This document shows positions 11,637 to 22,029 of a stretch of DNA of 64,000 nt, in pieces. The DNA lies in contig OY482853.1 of assembly GCA_960531495.1 (NCBI GenBank), positions 30,035,951-30,099,950 of the forward strand, given 5' to 3'. The notes under the pieces were generated by a model. It was not told where the DNA came from and searched no databases. It saw only the letters and a program-made list of their open reading frames with translations. Each line of letters opens with the position of its first letter. The stretch's first letter is position 1. Origin of the DNA: Zeus faber (taxonomy: Eukaryota; Chordata; Actinopteri; Zeiformes; Zeidae). Made by a program: the position numbers and the translations under genes.

Positions 11637-11944
11637 CTGTCCGGGGGGAGAAAGGAGCAATACTTACAACATTAAAGAAACTTTTCTATTTTTATGTTTT
11701 TCTAAAATACAGTACAATACAATTACTTTAAACAGACATATTTCAGCAGGCAGTTTTCCTGATAACTAATAGTTAATGCAAGAGTGAATTTGTTTCCCTA
11801 AAGCTTGTTGCTAAATTATATTGAAACACAACTGTTTAAAAAGTGAGCTAAGGTGAGCAGTGAGCAGCAGTAAAGTGGACTTACCTCTCTTCGACAGATA
11901 AACACTCATCCAAATATTATCTTAGAGAATGTGCTTTATATAAT
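11637..11944 (-). promoter_or_regulatory. TAAR copy A promoter, non-coding exon 1 and intron
   Basis: On the minus strand a TATA box (TATAAA, 11940-11935) is followed about 25-30 bp later by a short predicted exon ending at 11885 with the donor GAG|GTAAGT. A 248-bp intron (11637-11884) ends in a pyrimidine-rich acceptor directly before the METALC start codon. All three genes share this layout. An upstream ATG at 11909-11907 lies near the expected transcription start. If transcribed it opens a short out-of-frame uORF that stops inside the coding exon. This is sequence inference; no transcript was seen. Confidence 0.6.
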
Positions 11945-11994
11945 GGTACCTCATCTCCAACAGTCACATCTTAGAACCCCACTGGGTCAAGAAT

Positions 11995-12022
11995 TCTCTC
12001 CTGGCCTTGTGACCAGGAGAGA
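11995..12022. promoter_or_regulatory. Conserved inverted repeat upstream of TAAR A TATA box
   Basis: The arms TCTCTCCTGG and CCAGGAGAGA are separated by 8 bp, about 55-80 bp upstream of the TATA box. They are identical at 29627-29654 and 39574-39601. The sequence could bind a dimeric factor or simply be recent shared ancestry. Confidence 0.4.
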
Positions 12023-12051
12023 GTGAACTAACATAGCCTAGGGAACTAAGG

Positions 12052-12426
12052 TTGGAAAACAGCCCCCGTAGATTATTCCATGCATCCAAAGCTCTAGCAT
12101 TTGAAAGGAAGTGGACGATTCAGCATTTTAATGTAAATTTAATTCTAAAATCTTTGTATTGTATATTCACTATTCCAACACATAATGGTGACTTGCATGT
12201 CAAGATGACTCCTCTTTCACGTTACTCTCCAACTCGTTTTCTAGAATGCCTGGCTGTTGAAGACCGCAATAAATGCTTGGACAAAGTTCTCGTAGTTCCT
12301 GACACTCCCAGGGTCACAAGCACACAGAGAACAGGAGCCTCAGGTCTGATAAGACAGTATATTTTAAAAAGGGAATAAAAACTAAAGCAAACTAAAAGGG
12401 AAGAAGTAGTGTCTTCCTGGGTTCTG
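12052..12426. other. TAAR upstream region conserved in all units, no recognised gene
   Basis: A plus-strand frame of 108 codons starts at 12052 and has a shorter match in unit B (29785-30009). In unit C it is broken by a stop ('gcaattaatgc'). It has no known motif. I read it as non-coding upstream DNA. Confidence 0.4.
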
Positions 12427-12460
12427 TTAGGGTTAGGGTTAGGGTTAGGGGTTAGGGTTA
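12427..12460 (+). repeat. Interstitial telomeric repeat (TTAGGG)n
   Basis: About five and a half TTAGGG units, one with an extra G, sit at a point where unit B reads only 'ctgttagggggtatgg'. The array is private to unit A. Confidence 0.85.
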
Positions 12461-13138
12461 TGGTTGCACAGGGAAAAGTCCAAGTTTCAGGGTGTGGACA
12501 TCATCATCTGGAATCCCTGTATCGGGCCATTTAAAACAGAAGCTGTTCCACCTCATCTCGCTCTGGCCCTGCCGCGAATTAGGAGGAAGAATGTCAGCAT
12601 TCTCGCGTGTAACGCTTAGGACATGCACCTTCATACTCTTTCGTTCTGTAATTACCTTTTGCCACTAGGGCTAGAAGCATTCAGGCCAGTATGGCCAGTC
12701 TCCTCGTTGCCTCCCAGTTGGCTGGCTCTCCGAGACTTCGTTGAGGTCGCTGTCGGGATTTCGACTCCGCGTCCACCTGTCCTCTCTACCGTGCTGTGGT
12801 TTTTCCCCCAGCTCCCGGTTCCCTGGGGAGCTATATGTATTGTCCAATACAACGTAAGAGTCTAATTGTCAATCTCGCAGTCTGTGAAAAAGTTGTTTAA
12901 GCACTTGACATCAGCAAGACCAAGCAGATTGTGATCGATTTCAGAAAGAGCAGAAAGCCACCAATTCCTGTCCACCATCATGAAGAGAGTAACTAAACTA
13001 CATACTCTGCCTAGAAAACATGTCAAAGGGACATAAGACAGCCCTAAAACAGTTATCACAGGCAAAACCAAAAGTGCTTTGAAAAGATCAAGTCTATTCA
13101 ATCATATAAACCAACTCAAGTCATGTGTAGTGCAAAAA
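12461..13138 (+). mobile_element. Upstream region with LINE RT relic
   Basis: The first part (12461-12730) matches unit B 30066-30350. Around 12895-12990 the plus strand reads DISKTKQIVIDFRKSRKPP, the 'KTKE-x-VDFR' block found downstream of the RT catalytic site in L2/Rex-type LINEs. The fragment is short and ends in a stop. The rest is unassigned. Confidence 0.5.
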
Positions 13139-13142
13139 AATT

Positions 13143-13178
<36 letters not shown>

Positions 13179-13219
13179 CATATATGTATATATATATATA
13201 TATATACATATATGTATAT
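13139..13219. repeat. (TA)n microsatellite
   Basis: Alternating TA with interspersed 'catatatg' steps. The translated 'YIYIYTYI' frame over it is an artefact. A comparable AT array sits at the same place in unit C (39955-40012). Confidence 0.9.
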
Positions 13220-13329
13220 TTATTAGGGCTGTCAAAAGATGAAAATTTAAAAATTAAAAAATTAATTGCACACTTTTTATCCGTTCAAAATGTACCTTAA
13301 ATGGATCATTTTAGTACATTTAAAAAAAC

Positions 13330-14235
13330 AAGGTGTTTAATACTTTTATCAACATGGGAGTCAACTTATCAACTCGTCGCGATCGTGGTGTCGCCCCTTA
13401 CGGCGCTCTGTGTCGACGACGCACGTTTTTGTATTTTTTTCCATTTTTATCATAATGTCCACCAAAAAAGCATCGACAGTGATCTCCTACGGCCGCGGTT
13501 CACTCGTGGATGTACCACGAACAACTTTGGGACATTTTTTCCACGGATCTAGAGTGGCCTCCGGAGATTTTGCGTACCAACTCTCTCAACAAAAACAGCA
13601 ACAGCAACAAAAAAGGAGCTGCTGTTCCACAGGTGGGCCCACGGAGGAAGCACCGTGGTAAACCAGGTGGCATTTGGCTCAGAATGAGGACGCGACCTTA
13701 CTATCCACCTCTGCCAAGCATCCTTCTTGCCAACGTTCAGTCCCTGGAGAACAAGTTGGATGACCTTCGAGCGAGGATTACATTCCACCTGGATATGAAA
13801 TACTGTTGCATCCTCTGCCTGACAGAGACATGGCTAAACCCACAGGTGCCGGACCACGGCATACGCCCAGCTGAGCCCATCTCCATGTTCCGCGCCGAAA
13901 GGTCAGAGGAGTCAGGGAATTCCAAGGGTGGAGACATCTGCCTCATGACAAACAGCTGCTGGTGTAACCCCAAAAACATCAAAACTGTTTACTGCTCCTG
14001 CTTGCCAGACCTGGAACATTTGACCATCCCATGCCGTCCATTCAACCTCACCCGGGAATTTAGCACAGTCTTCATTACAGCGGTAAATATTCCTCTTCAA
14101 GCGGACACCGATACAGCACTATCAGACCTATTTGAAGTGTTGTGCGGACTTCAGAATGAACATCCTAACGCGGCTATGGTGGTGACTGGGGTCTACAACA
14201 GGGCGAACCTTGAAAAAGTTCTGCCTAATTTCTAT
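13330..14235 (+). pseudogene. L2/Rex-type LINE copy I, endonuclease part
   Basis: The predicted ORF start is the ATG at 13455 ('MSTKKASTVISYGRGSLVDV'), with a frameshift soon after. The frame from 13510 carries an apurinic-type endonuclease: 'LLANVQSLENKLDDLRARI', the catalytic 'LCLTETWLNP', and 'VVTG-x-YNRAN' near 14190. The RNA-cleaving partner domain (RT) lies beyond the ERV2 insertion. ERV2 interrupts the copy exactly at 'aatttctat', with CTAT duplicated on the other side. The uninterrupted sequence in copy II (around 31310) confirms this. It is non-functional through frameshifts and disruption. Confidence 0.85.
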
Positions 14236-14578
14236 TGTAGTTTCTTGATGGTTTTGAAGTGTTGATGAAGAAGGAGTGACCGCTGACGCTGACTTGATTA
14301 ACATAATAGGTTTATTACAAAAGTACAACATCAGACCGAACATGCCATGGTTGCCCGGGAGAGAACAGAGCCGGAAGTATTCTATTCCGGATGGAACTAG
14401 GGCATGTGCTTTTATGCTTGTCCAGAGACAACGTTGCCCATCTGGTTCCCGTACATAGGTCACAGGTCACCTTCCACCTCCCTTATCACCGGGACCCCTG
14501 GCAATGTGCTCTCTCTCTTGAGACCCCTGGCACCGCCTGTTCGTAAATATCTTATACAATGGGTACTTTCTTAGGACG
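14236..14578 (-). repeat. ERV2 3' LTR (truncated)
   Basis: It begins TGTAGTTTCTTG and matches 19742-20100 up to 'cttaggacg', where it jumps into internal sequence ('tgcttagttgtagcaat') that in ERV1 lies about 120 bp further in. Confidence 0.82.
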
Positions 14579-15276
14579 TGCTTAGTTGTAGCAATATTAT
14601 AAATTACATACATTTAGAACCTCAGAAATAAATCTAAAAGTTTGTCCAAAGTCAGGTTGGTCGACCCATCGGATCTCCCAGTGAACCTTTCCCTGCCTAT
14701 CACCAATGTCCCTCAAGACTTCAAAGAAAACAACACTAAATCAAAGTAATGTCTTGCTAAAAATATCTACTGTAGAGTACAGAATTTTCATCCATAATAC
14801 AGGTTACATTGTAATAAACAAACTTTATAATACTAAATACAAACATGCATAACACATATGTATATATTGAACTGTTGCTTTTTAACCCCATCAATTTTCA
14901 ATGCTATTTCACTTGACACTCCTGATCATGATGTGAGGCTGTTAGGATCTCTGGACACAGCCACCCTCAGACTGGTCCTGAAAGAAAAAATTACCAGCCA
15001 GTACCTTGCACACATCAAATACAGTATAATAATGTCACTTTTGAATTATACTTTAACATTATTCCAATCTAGGATTAACATTTTCCTTTTCCCCCCTTTG
15101 TCCATGCATTTTCCCAGTCAAAAATAGCATTGAGTCTATGACGGAATCAGATATTCAGAATAGATATTTCTCTACTAGTGTTAGCTCCTCCTCTTGTTTT
15201 TTCCTGTCAGAAACATATGTGTGTATTCTCTTATGCAGTGCAGCCATATAGTTAACATACACTCGAATTTAATCTT

Positions 15277-15906
15277 CTAAAAGGGCGAAGTTTGGACCCT
15301 TTCCACTTGTGCGATATCAAGGTGTTGGCATCCGCCTACCCATAGCCAACTCATGTGGGTCATGCGCAAATCACGGAGCCCACTTAAACGACACACCATT
15401 AATGCCAATGGAAGGGCCTCTATCCAATTCAGTCCTGTGTGCTGACAGATTTTAACAATGCAATTTTTCACCACACCATTCATTTTTCACAAATGAATTT
15501 GCCGATGATAAACAGCTCCTAAACGTTGTTTGATTCCCAATTTTTGGAGAAATAATTTTACTGTTTTATCCACAAACTCTTTCCCATTATCTAAAGATAT
15601 GCAATCTGGAAGTCCCCACCTGCTTATGACCTCACGACACAAAAAGCTAGCAACTGACTGAGCATCTTTACGCTTGGTTGGACATGCTTCAGTCCATCGG
15701 GAAAATCTATCCAGGACGACTAATATGTATCTTTTACCTCCTTCTGGTCTTATCATGTCAACAAAATACACAACCAGCTCACGCATGGGACCTGTCTGAG
15801 TTGGAATGTGACCAGGTGGACCCTTCACGCCCCTCCGATTATTGTTTTTAAGACAGATTGTACATCTGCCTATGACATAATCAATTTGCTCAAGCCAGTA
15901 CGGCAA
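15277..15906 (-). pseudogene. ERV2 integrase remnant
   Basis: The minus-strand frame 15487-15906 starts in the zinc-binding region ('CTICLKNN'). It continues into the catalytic core with the first acidic residue in 'YFVDMIRPEGG', the strand 'ILVVLDRFSRWTEACP' and the second acidic residue in 'SLDNGKEFVDK'. After 'YHRQ' a frameshift/deletion disrupts the third catalytic region. Frame 15277-15483 resumes at 'MNGVVKNCIVKICQHTGLNW'. This is the DDE integrase of a class I retrovirus, non-functional. Upstream it is joined directly to gag by deletion. Confidence 0.85.
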
Positions 15907-15957
15907 TTACGGCTACAAATCTCCACTTGATATGCTATATGATCTGTACAAACACCT

Positions 15958-17720
15958 TTAGTCATGCTTCCAAGACCAACCACTTCTCCCAATTTGCTCC
16001 TCACTTGAAGGCAGCCCCTTCTGTATTTTGGCTCGGAGAACTGATTTCTCCATTTGATTCAAATCTGGATCATTTCTCGTGACATTTCTCCACACTTGAT
16101 GAGCCCTTGACACGTAAGCTCTTGGATTTTCCTGTGGGCCCAATAACTCAATAAAGATGTTGTCCGGGTATACGTTTGTTGGAAATGGATCTCTCAATTC
16201 TCTCCACATCCGACCTCTGCTTGCAACAAACAATTCTGGATCATACACCACAGTTGTCACATATCTGTTAAGGCCTGCCGCCTGCAGGATCTCCTCCATC
16301 GCTGGGACTCCTGTGAGGCTAGCCAAAAGTCTCTTAATATCTCCCATGGCAGGCTGTGTTCCCACCAAAACCTTTTCCAGCTTTGAGAACTACGGATATG
16401 TTCCATCTTGAAGAGTGGGTAACTTTTCAAGTATGTTAAACATGTCTCTATTCTGCCAAGGCTTGTACTCTAAATTTTGTCCTCGAACTATCCCTTGACA
16501 CATTTTGTCGGGTCTCTTTCCTTGTCTTGGGCATTGTCCATAGCTTAAAGTGTCTGGCTTTTGAGGCTTTTTCTTCTGTAGTTTCCTCACCGTTATTTGC
16601 AGTTCTTGTGATTGTTTTTCTAATGCTTGTTGAACTTCTGGACAGGTGGAGTCACTTATGTCCTCGAGGCATCTATCTTAACTCCTCTCAATCTCTCTTA
16701 AAACCATGCGGCTGTCATCTCCTACCCCTGTACTGGTTGCTAACGGTTGAAAACAGGAAGGACCTTCTTTCTCTAATTCTTCAATACTTTCACCCTGTAC
16801 ACTCTCATCCATGTCATCCGTTCCTGGAGCCACTTTCCTCACTTGCAACATGGGCTAACCCATGTGCTTCCTGAATAATCGGACCTAGTAGGTCTGGTTC
16901 TACCATCAGTCCTTCATGATTTTTCCACAGACCAGTGGACTGTACACTCTCATCCGTGTCATCCGTTCCTGGAGCCACTTTCCTCACTGGTCGATCTCCG
17001 TTTTTCTCTGCTTTAACCAACATTCGTCTGACTGCTGGGTCATATCCTCCAGTAGCTTCGTCAGAGTCACTCACAATCTCTGCTCCTATTTCCAGACTTC
17101 TGACTCGTTGTCTGCTTCCCAACCGGTTCCTTCTCTTTGTACTGTTGGAGCTCGGGTACATCTTTATGGTTGTCGTAGCCTTGCCCATCTCTATTATTTG
17201 CTCATCATCATCTTTGAAGAGATAGTTACCTTCCTGTGTAATCACTGGGAGCTGGGGATAAACATCAGTGAACTTCCCCTCCTTCTCATAAGGCGGGGGC
17301 TTCTTTACAGACGCTGTATGTGAGAAGGGTGCGGTAATCTTCTCCATCAGTTTTTCTGCTTCATTTTAATTTTTCTTTATTTCTTGTCTACTTTGTTCTC
17401 TTTTTTCTTTTGTAGTTTCGAACCATTTCTGTCCCTCCTTTTCGAACAGCTGCAGAATGCCAAGTTCTGTTTGTCTTTTCTCCGTGAGTCTCTTTCCTTT
17501 CTTGCCTTTCTTTTGATTTACTTTATATGTGGACACAAGCACCTGCATTGTTTTAATCACATCCGGGTTAAGAGTTCCTTCAGCTGGCCATGGTTGTTCA
17601 ATGTCAGGCCACCCACCGCTTGCTCCATTTTCCTGACATTTTTGCAATATCTTTAATAATTAATTAATTATTTAACACTACATAAACAAGAGTGATTACT
17701 TTTGGAATTTTTGTATCCAT
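15958..17720 (-). pseudogene. ERV2 gag (matrix, PPPY late motif, capsid), broken
   Basis: The start codon is at 17720 (MDTKIPKV...), followed by an in-frame stop. Frame 17366-17647 holds the conserved N-terminal matrix region. Frame 16814-17347 contains a PPPY late-budding motif at about 17299-17288 and a long polar linker. Frames 16390-16590 and 15958-16368 carry capsid-like sequence, with the block 'MEKSVLRAKIQKGLP' resembling the end of the capsid. At least three frame breaks are present. Identification rests on position between leader and integrase, the PPPY motif and similarity to ERV1. Confidence 0.75.
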
Positions 17721-19720
17721 TTATTTTATTGTAAATCAAATTGATTTATTTAAAAATTATTTATTATTTATAATGTTTTTGGTTGGGTGTAATCACATTC
17801 AACCAAAAACAACTGAATTTACCAACCCCAAAGGAGACCAATAGCTTCCCACTTATGAAAGCAAATTCACTTGTTCATCATCTGATGCATTTATCATACT
17901 CATTTATCTTAAATTATCAAACCAATATTCATAGCACTTTTTTATTCTATTTTCCTATTTAATTTAATTTTTATTTATTATTCATTTATTTATTTATTTT
18001 CCTCTATCATACTGAGAAAAAAAAGAGCGATAGAGAGGAGGTGGCTAATTCTCAGCCCCTCTTCTCAGGGGGAGTCGACAAAGTTCCACTCTGTATGAAG
18101 CACCAACCCTTGCTCCACCTCTTTTTAGGCACAACTTCCAATTTGCACTGGTGGTCAGCAAGTGAACATCCGGTTTTAGCTCCCCTAGGCCATGCACAGA
18201 GCCAACAATCAGAACTGTTTTCTGTCACTCAGCAGCCGAAACACAAAGCCTCTTTTCTTGCCTCCAAAGCCTGCTTTTCCTTCTATTTCAACAGACTATC
18301 TGCTCTTTTAACCAGACAGGACTCTCAGAAAGTACTGTCACACACACACCAAGCATAAAAAGACAAAGAAAAAACCCACACACAAATCAAACAATCCACA
18401 AATCCTACTTACAATTCAGAGCAGGAGATTTTCTTTTCTTTCTGAATTTGTACATGCATGTGTAGGCAGACTGTGGCTTTTAGTCCTTCAGAAGGCTCAT
18501 TTTGTTATCAAATATATAAAGTCCTGTAAAGGTTCACATCCTTTATCAAATGTACAAAACGTCCTTAAAGAAAAAGGCTCATATATATTTATCAAACGTC
18601 CTTCAAGAAAAAGGCTTGTATATTTATAAAATGTCCTTAAAGAAAGGCTCATATATATTTATTATTAACTTTACAAAGTCCGTAAACAGGCTCATATATG
18701 TTTATCACTAAAGGGGCAAGAAATGTTTGTCTTTATATATTATTCAACTGCTCACCACATATGTATACCTATTAATAACACATATATTGTATATATCACT
18801 TACACATACACAAAACATTACACAAAACATTACACAAAGCTCTTCACACATCTGTAGCGGCGGCACTTACACACATACACACAAAAAAAGAAGAAAGAGA
18901 GAGACCTGTCTTATCAGGAGCATGTCTGACCCTCCAAAAACTTCAACAGTGCTTAACTTTCTATTTTTATGTCGAGTCATTTATACTTTTCTAATTTCAT
19001 CAAAATTTTCACTTTGGCCAAACTTTAACAAATTATCTTTTGAATCAGATTCTCTTGTCACTCATCATGCATATTCAGGTTCAGCCCTGTTTTTTCCACT
19101 TTTCTCAAACTTTATTCTTCATCTTATTTCCTCTTTTAAGCTTATTTCCTCTTTTAAGCTTTTAACTCTTTTTCACTTTACTTTCATCTTATTCCATATT
19201 TAGCCAATTCCCATGGCCAGGGTTATTTCCTCTTCTTTTTCCTACACAGATTTGACTATTACTATATTATCATACGGCCAACTTTCACTCAGCAGCGAAT
19301 GTACAAATGTCTTACCGTTGAAGAGATACGGGCCCTGTCTTCATTTAATCTTGCATGGTTATTTAGTTACTTTTTATTACTAGTTCTGCCATTCTACTAT
19401 TACTTTTAATTTCAACTTTATTCTCTTTGAACTTATTTCTTATGTCTCTATTTCTCTTTTTCTTCATTTATTACTCTTATTTCCCCTTATTTACATCTTT
19501 TACAACTTAATAAACCCCAATTTAGACGGAAACTCACTTCACACATCAACACATCATCCCTATCTCCGCACAATATGCTCTTGTCAGTGCAGCCTATCTG
19601 CACAAAACACTAAAGCTTCAAAAACCACACACAGCTCAATTTGTGAGATAACTCTCACCTTAAGGTATTAAAGTGGTAATTCGCAGGAGCGGGCAGAATC
19701 GGCAGGTGAGGCCCAACAGA
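17721..19720 (-). other. ERV2 long 5' leader
   Basis: This is about 2.0 kb of AT-rich sequence between PBS and gag with no recognised frame. It contains a local triplication of a block of about 40-60 bp ('aaaaggctcatatatattta', 18540-18690). It corresponds block by block to the ERV1 leader. Confidence 0.6.
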
Positions 19721-19741
19721 TCCTGGTTTGTGACGTCAATT
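19721..19741 (-). other. ERV2 primer-binding site
   Basis: The minus strand next to the 5' LTR reads TTGACGTCACAAACCAGGAT, one base different in its first half from the ERV3 site. Confidence 0.7.
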
Positions 19742-20100
19742 TGTAGTTTGATGTGTTGATGAAGAAGGAGTGACCGCTGACGCTGACTTGATAAAAATAA
19801 TGGGTTTATTACAAAACAACAGCATCAGACCCGGCTTACCATGGTTGTCTGGGAGAGAACAGAGCTTGAAGTATTCTCTGCCAGATGGACTTAGGGAACT
19901 ACCTTTATGCTTGTCCAGAGACAACGTTGCCCATCTGGTTCCCCTACATAGGTCACAGGTCACAGGTCACCTTCCACCTCCCTTATCACTGGGACCCCTG
20001 GCAATGTGTTCTCTCTCTTTAGACCCCTGGCACCGTCTGTTAGTAATTATCTTATACAATGGGTACTTTCTTGGGACGCCACACATTTCAAGACACCTCA
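19742..20100 (-). repeat. ERV2 5' LTR
   Basis: The 359-bp LTR runs TGTAGTTTGATG...CACCTCA. It is directly followed by the CTAT target duplication and the continuing LINE. Confidence 0.88.
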
Positions 20101-21840
20101 CTATCAACACATCACGTGTGCCACCAGGGCAGATAGAACTTTGGACCACTGGTACACACCTTTCAAGAACAGATACAAGACCGTCTCGCACCCTGCTTTT
20201 GGGTTATCTGATCACACCACGATGTCCCTGGTTCCCGTTTACAAGCCGCGCATTGTGAGTGAACCGGTGGTGACGAGGGACGTAAAGCGATGGTCGGACC
20301 AATCAGAGGCTGCGTTTCAGGACGCTCTTATTGAAGTAGACCCGGAGAAGTTCCAATCAAGTTCCAGTGACGTCAGCGAGTTTACGCAAGTTGCTGTGAG
20401 CTTTAGAGCTACATTAGCGGACAGCATTGTTCCCACGTCGAAAATGTGGATCGATGAATCCATCCGTGGCGCTCTGAATGCTCGCACGACCGCTTAGAGC
20501 GAAGGTCTTGTATCCGGTAACATGGACAATGACAAAGCAGCGTCGTACAATCTGCAGAGGGCGGTGAAGGACGTCAAATGGATGTACAGAGACAGTGGAG
20601 TAATTGGAGTTACACCGCTGGGGATGAGCACGTACTGTGTCTGAGCTTGACGTCAGGAGGGCACTTATGCGTGTAAACACCAGGAAAGCTGTGGGCCCAG
20701 ATGGCATATCTGGACGAGTACTGAAGACCTGTGCCAACAAGCCAGCCCCGGTGCTCACTGTGATATTCAACGCCTCCTTGGATGAATCAGTGGTCCCGTC
20801 CTGCTTCAAGAGGTCCACCGTCATTCCTGTACCAAGGATTCCCTCTCCTGTCCTGAATGACTACCGTGGCCCTCACCTCGGTGGTCATGAAGTGTTTCGA
20901 GAGGCTGATTAAGGATTATATCTGCGCCTCCCTTCCCCGCACCTTGGACCCGCTGCAGTTTGCGTACCGGCAGAACAGATCCACCCGTGATGCGGTCTCC
21001 CAGGTACTGCACACCTTGCTCACGCACCTGGATGGCCAGAAGGGGGCTGATGTGAGATTGCTGTTCATCGTTTATTGGTTAGCTTTCAATACCATAGTCC
21101 CCACTAGACTGGTGGTCAAGCTGCAGGAGCATGGACTGAACACTCCGCTGTGTGCCTGCATCCTGGACTTCCTCACAGCCAGGCGCCAGGTGGTTAGGGT
21201 GGGGAGGAAAATGTCCAGCTCCCTCACTCTGAACACAGGATCCCCCCAGGGCTGCATCCTCAGCCCCCCACTGTACTACCTGTACACACATGACTGCGTG
21301 GCCAAGTGCAGCTCCAACACCATCATCAAGTTTGCTGACGACACTGTTGTCATGGGCCTGATCAACGACGGCGAGGAAAAAGGCCTACTGTGAGGAGGTA
21401 ACTGACCTGTCACTCTGGTGCAGGACAACAACCTCCTCCTAAACGCAAAACTAAGGAGCTGATTGTGGACTTTAGGAGAGGATTACAACCGAGGATGCAT
21501 ACGACGTTGGTGAGGAATGGGACTTTTGTTGACAGGGTGAGCAGCTTCAAGTACCTGGGAGTCCACATCATGGAGGATTTAACATGGACCTTACATACAA
21601 ACACTCTGGTGAAAAAGGCGAGGCAGAGTCTTCACCACCTCAGGCAGCTGAAGAAATTCTTGGTCTCGGTGGGGATCCTCAAGTCCTTCTACTCTGGAGC
21701 AGTGGAGAGCATCCTGAGAGGCAACATCACTGCCTGGTTTAGGAACTGTACTGTTCAGGACAGGCGGGCCCTGCGGAGGGTTTTGCATTCAGCTGAACAA
21801 ATACATTGTAAGATCATCCTCTTACTCTGTCTTTAATTAA
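20101..21840 (+). pseudogene. L2/Rex-type LINE copy I, RT part
   Basis: Directly after the CTAT duplication the endonuclease resumes and its last motif is 'GLSDHTT' (SDH). The RT follows: 'VNTRKAVGPDGISGRVLKTC' (RT block 1), 'ALTSVVMKCFERLIKDY', 'LDPLQFAYRQNRST', '[15 protein letters not shown]' and the catalytic 'KFADDTVV' at about 21325-21350. It ends with 'LIVDFRRG' and the thumb. There are several frameshifts, and about 170 bp is missing near 20600 relative to copy II. The clade (CR1/L2/Rex group) is judged by motif style only. Confidence 0.88.
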
Positions 21841-22029
21841 TCTACAAAAAATAAAACAAATAAATATACCAGCTCTCTGGGGGAAGGCGGCCCCATTGTT
21901 CACAGAAGCTGGCTCATAGAACATCACTAAGCACTCCAAGTGGGCGTGATGGGGAGGATCTCCCGTTCACCACGGGAACAGTGACAGGCACCGAGCCGCC
22001 GCAAGTGAGGGAATATACAGTATACTTTG
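21841..22029 (+). other. LINE 3' flank shared by all three units
   Basis: An A-rich tail ('aaaaaataaaacaaataaat') is followed by GC-richer sequence ('accgagccgccgcaagtgag'). It is present at 33010-33200 and 42180-42370, and is probably LINE 3' UTR or older flank. Confidence 0.4.

Larger units (their letters stand above)
14236..20100 (-). mobile_element. Endogenous retrovirus ERV2 inserted in LINE copy I
   Basis: It is 5865 bp long, begins TGTAG, ends CCTCA and has a perfect 4-bp target duplication CTAT (14232-14235 and 20101-20104). It is the same family as ERV1: LTRs, long leader and gag start all match. It keeps most of gag and part of integrase, but protease, RT and RNase H are deleted (joint near 15907-15957). 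No env is seen. The 3' LTR lost its end in a deletion of about 150 bp relative to ERV1. It is absent from units B and C, so it is younger than the duplication or was lost there. Confidence 0.9.

Noticed and set aside
10641..11660. TAAR start at the first ATG (MLLSPPGQ...)
   Set aside because: The extra eight codons overlap a strong splice acceptor next to METALC, and a matching donor exists upstream. The extra residues also do not resemble a TAAR N-terminus.
12052..12378. 108-codon frame upstream of TAAR A, partly matched in unit B
   Set aside because: Broken in unit C, no motif, no splice link to the receptor. The similarity follows from the segmental duplication.
13079..13300. Frame with repeated YIYIY residues
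   Set aside because: Pure translation of a TA microsatellite.
18540..18690. Possible CRISPR-like spaced repeat ('ggctcatatatatttat' several times)
   Set aside because: Only three to four irregular copies with unequal spacing inside a retroviral leader in a eukaryotic genome; a local tandem duplication.
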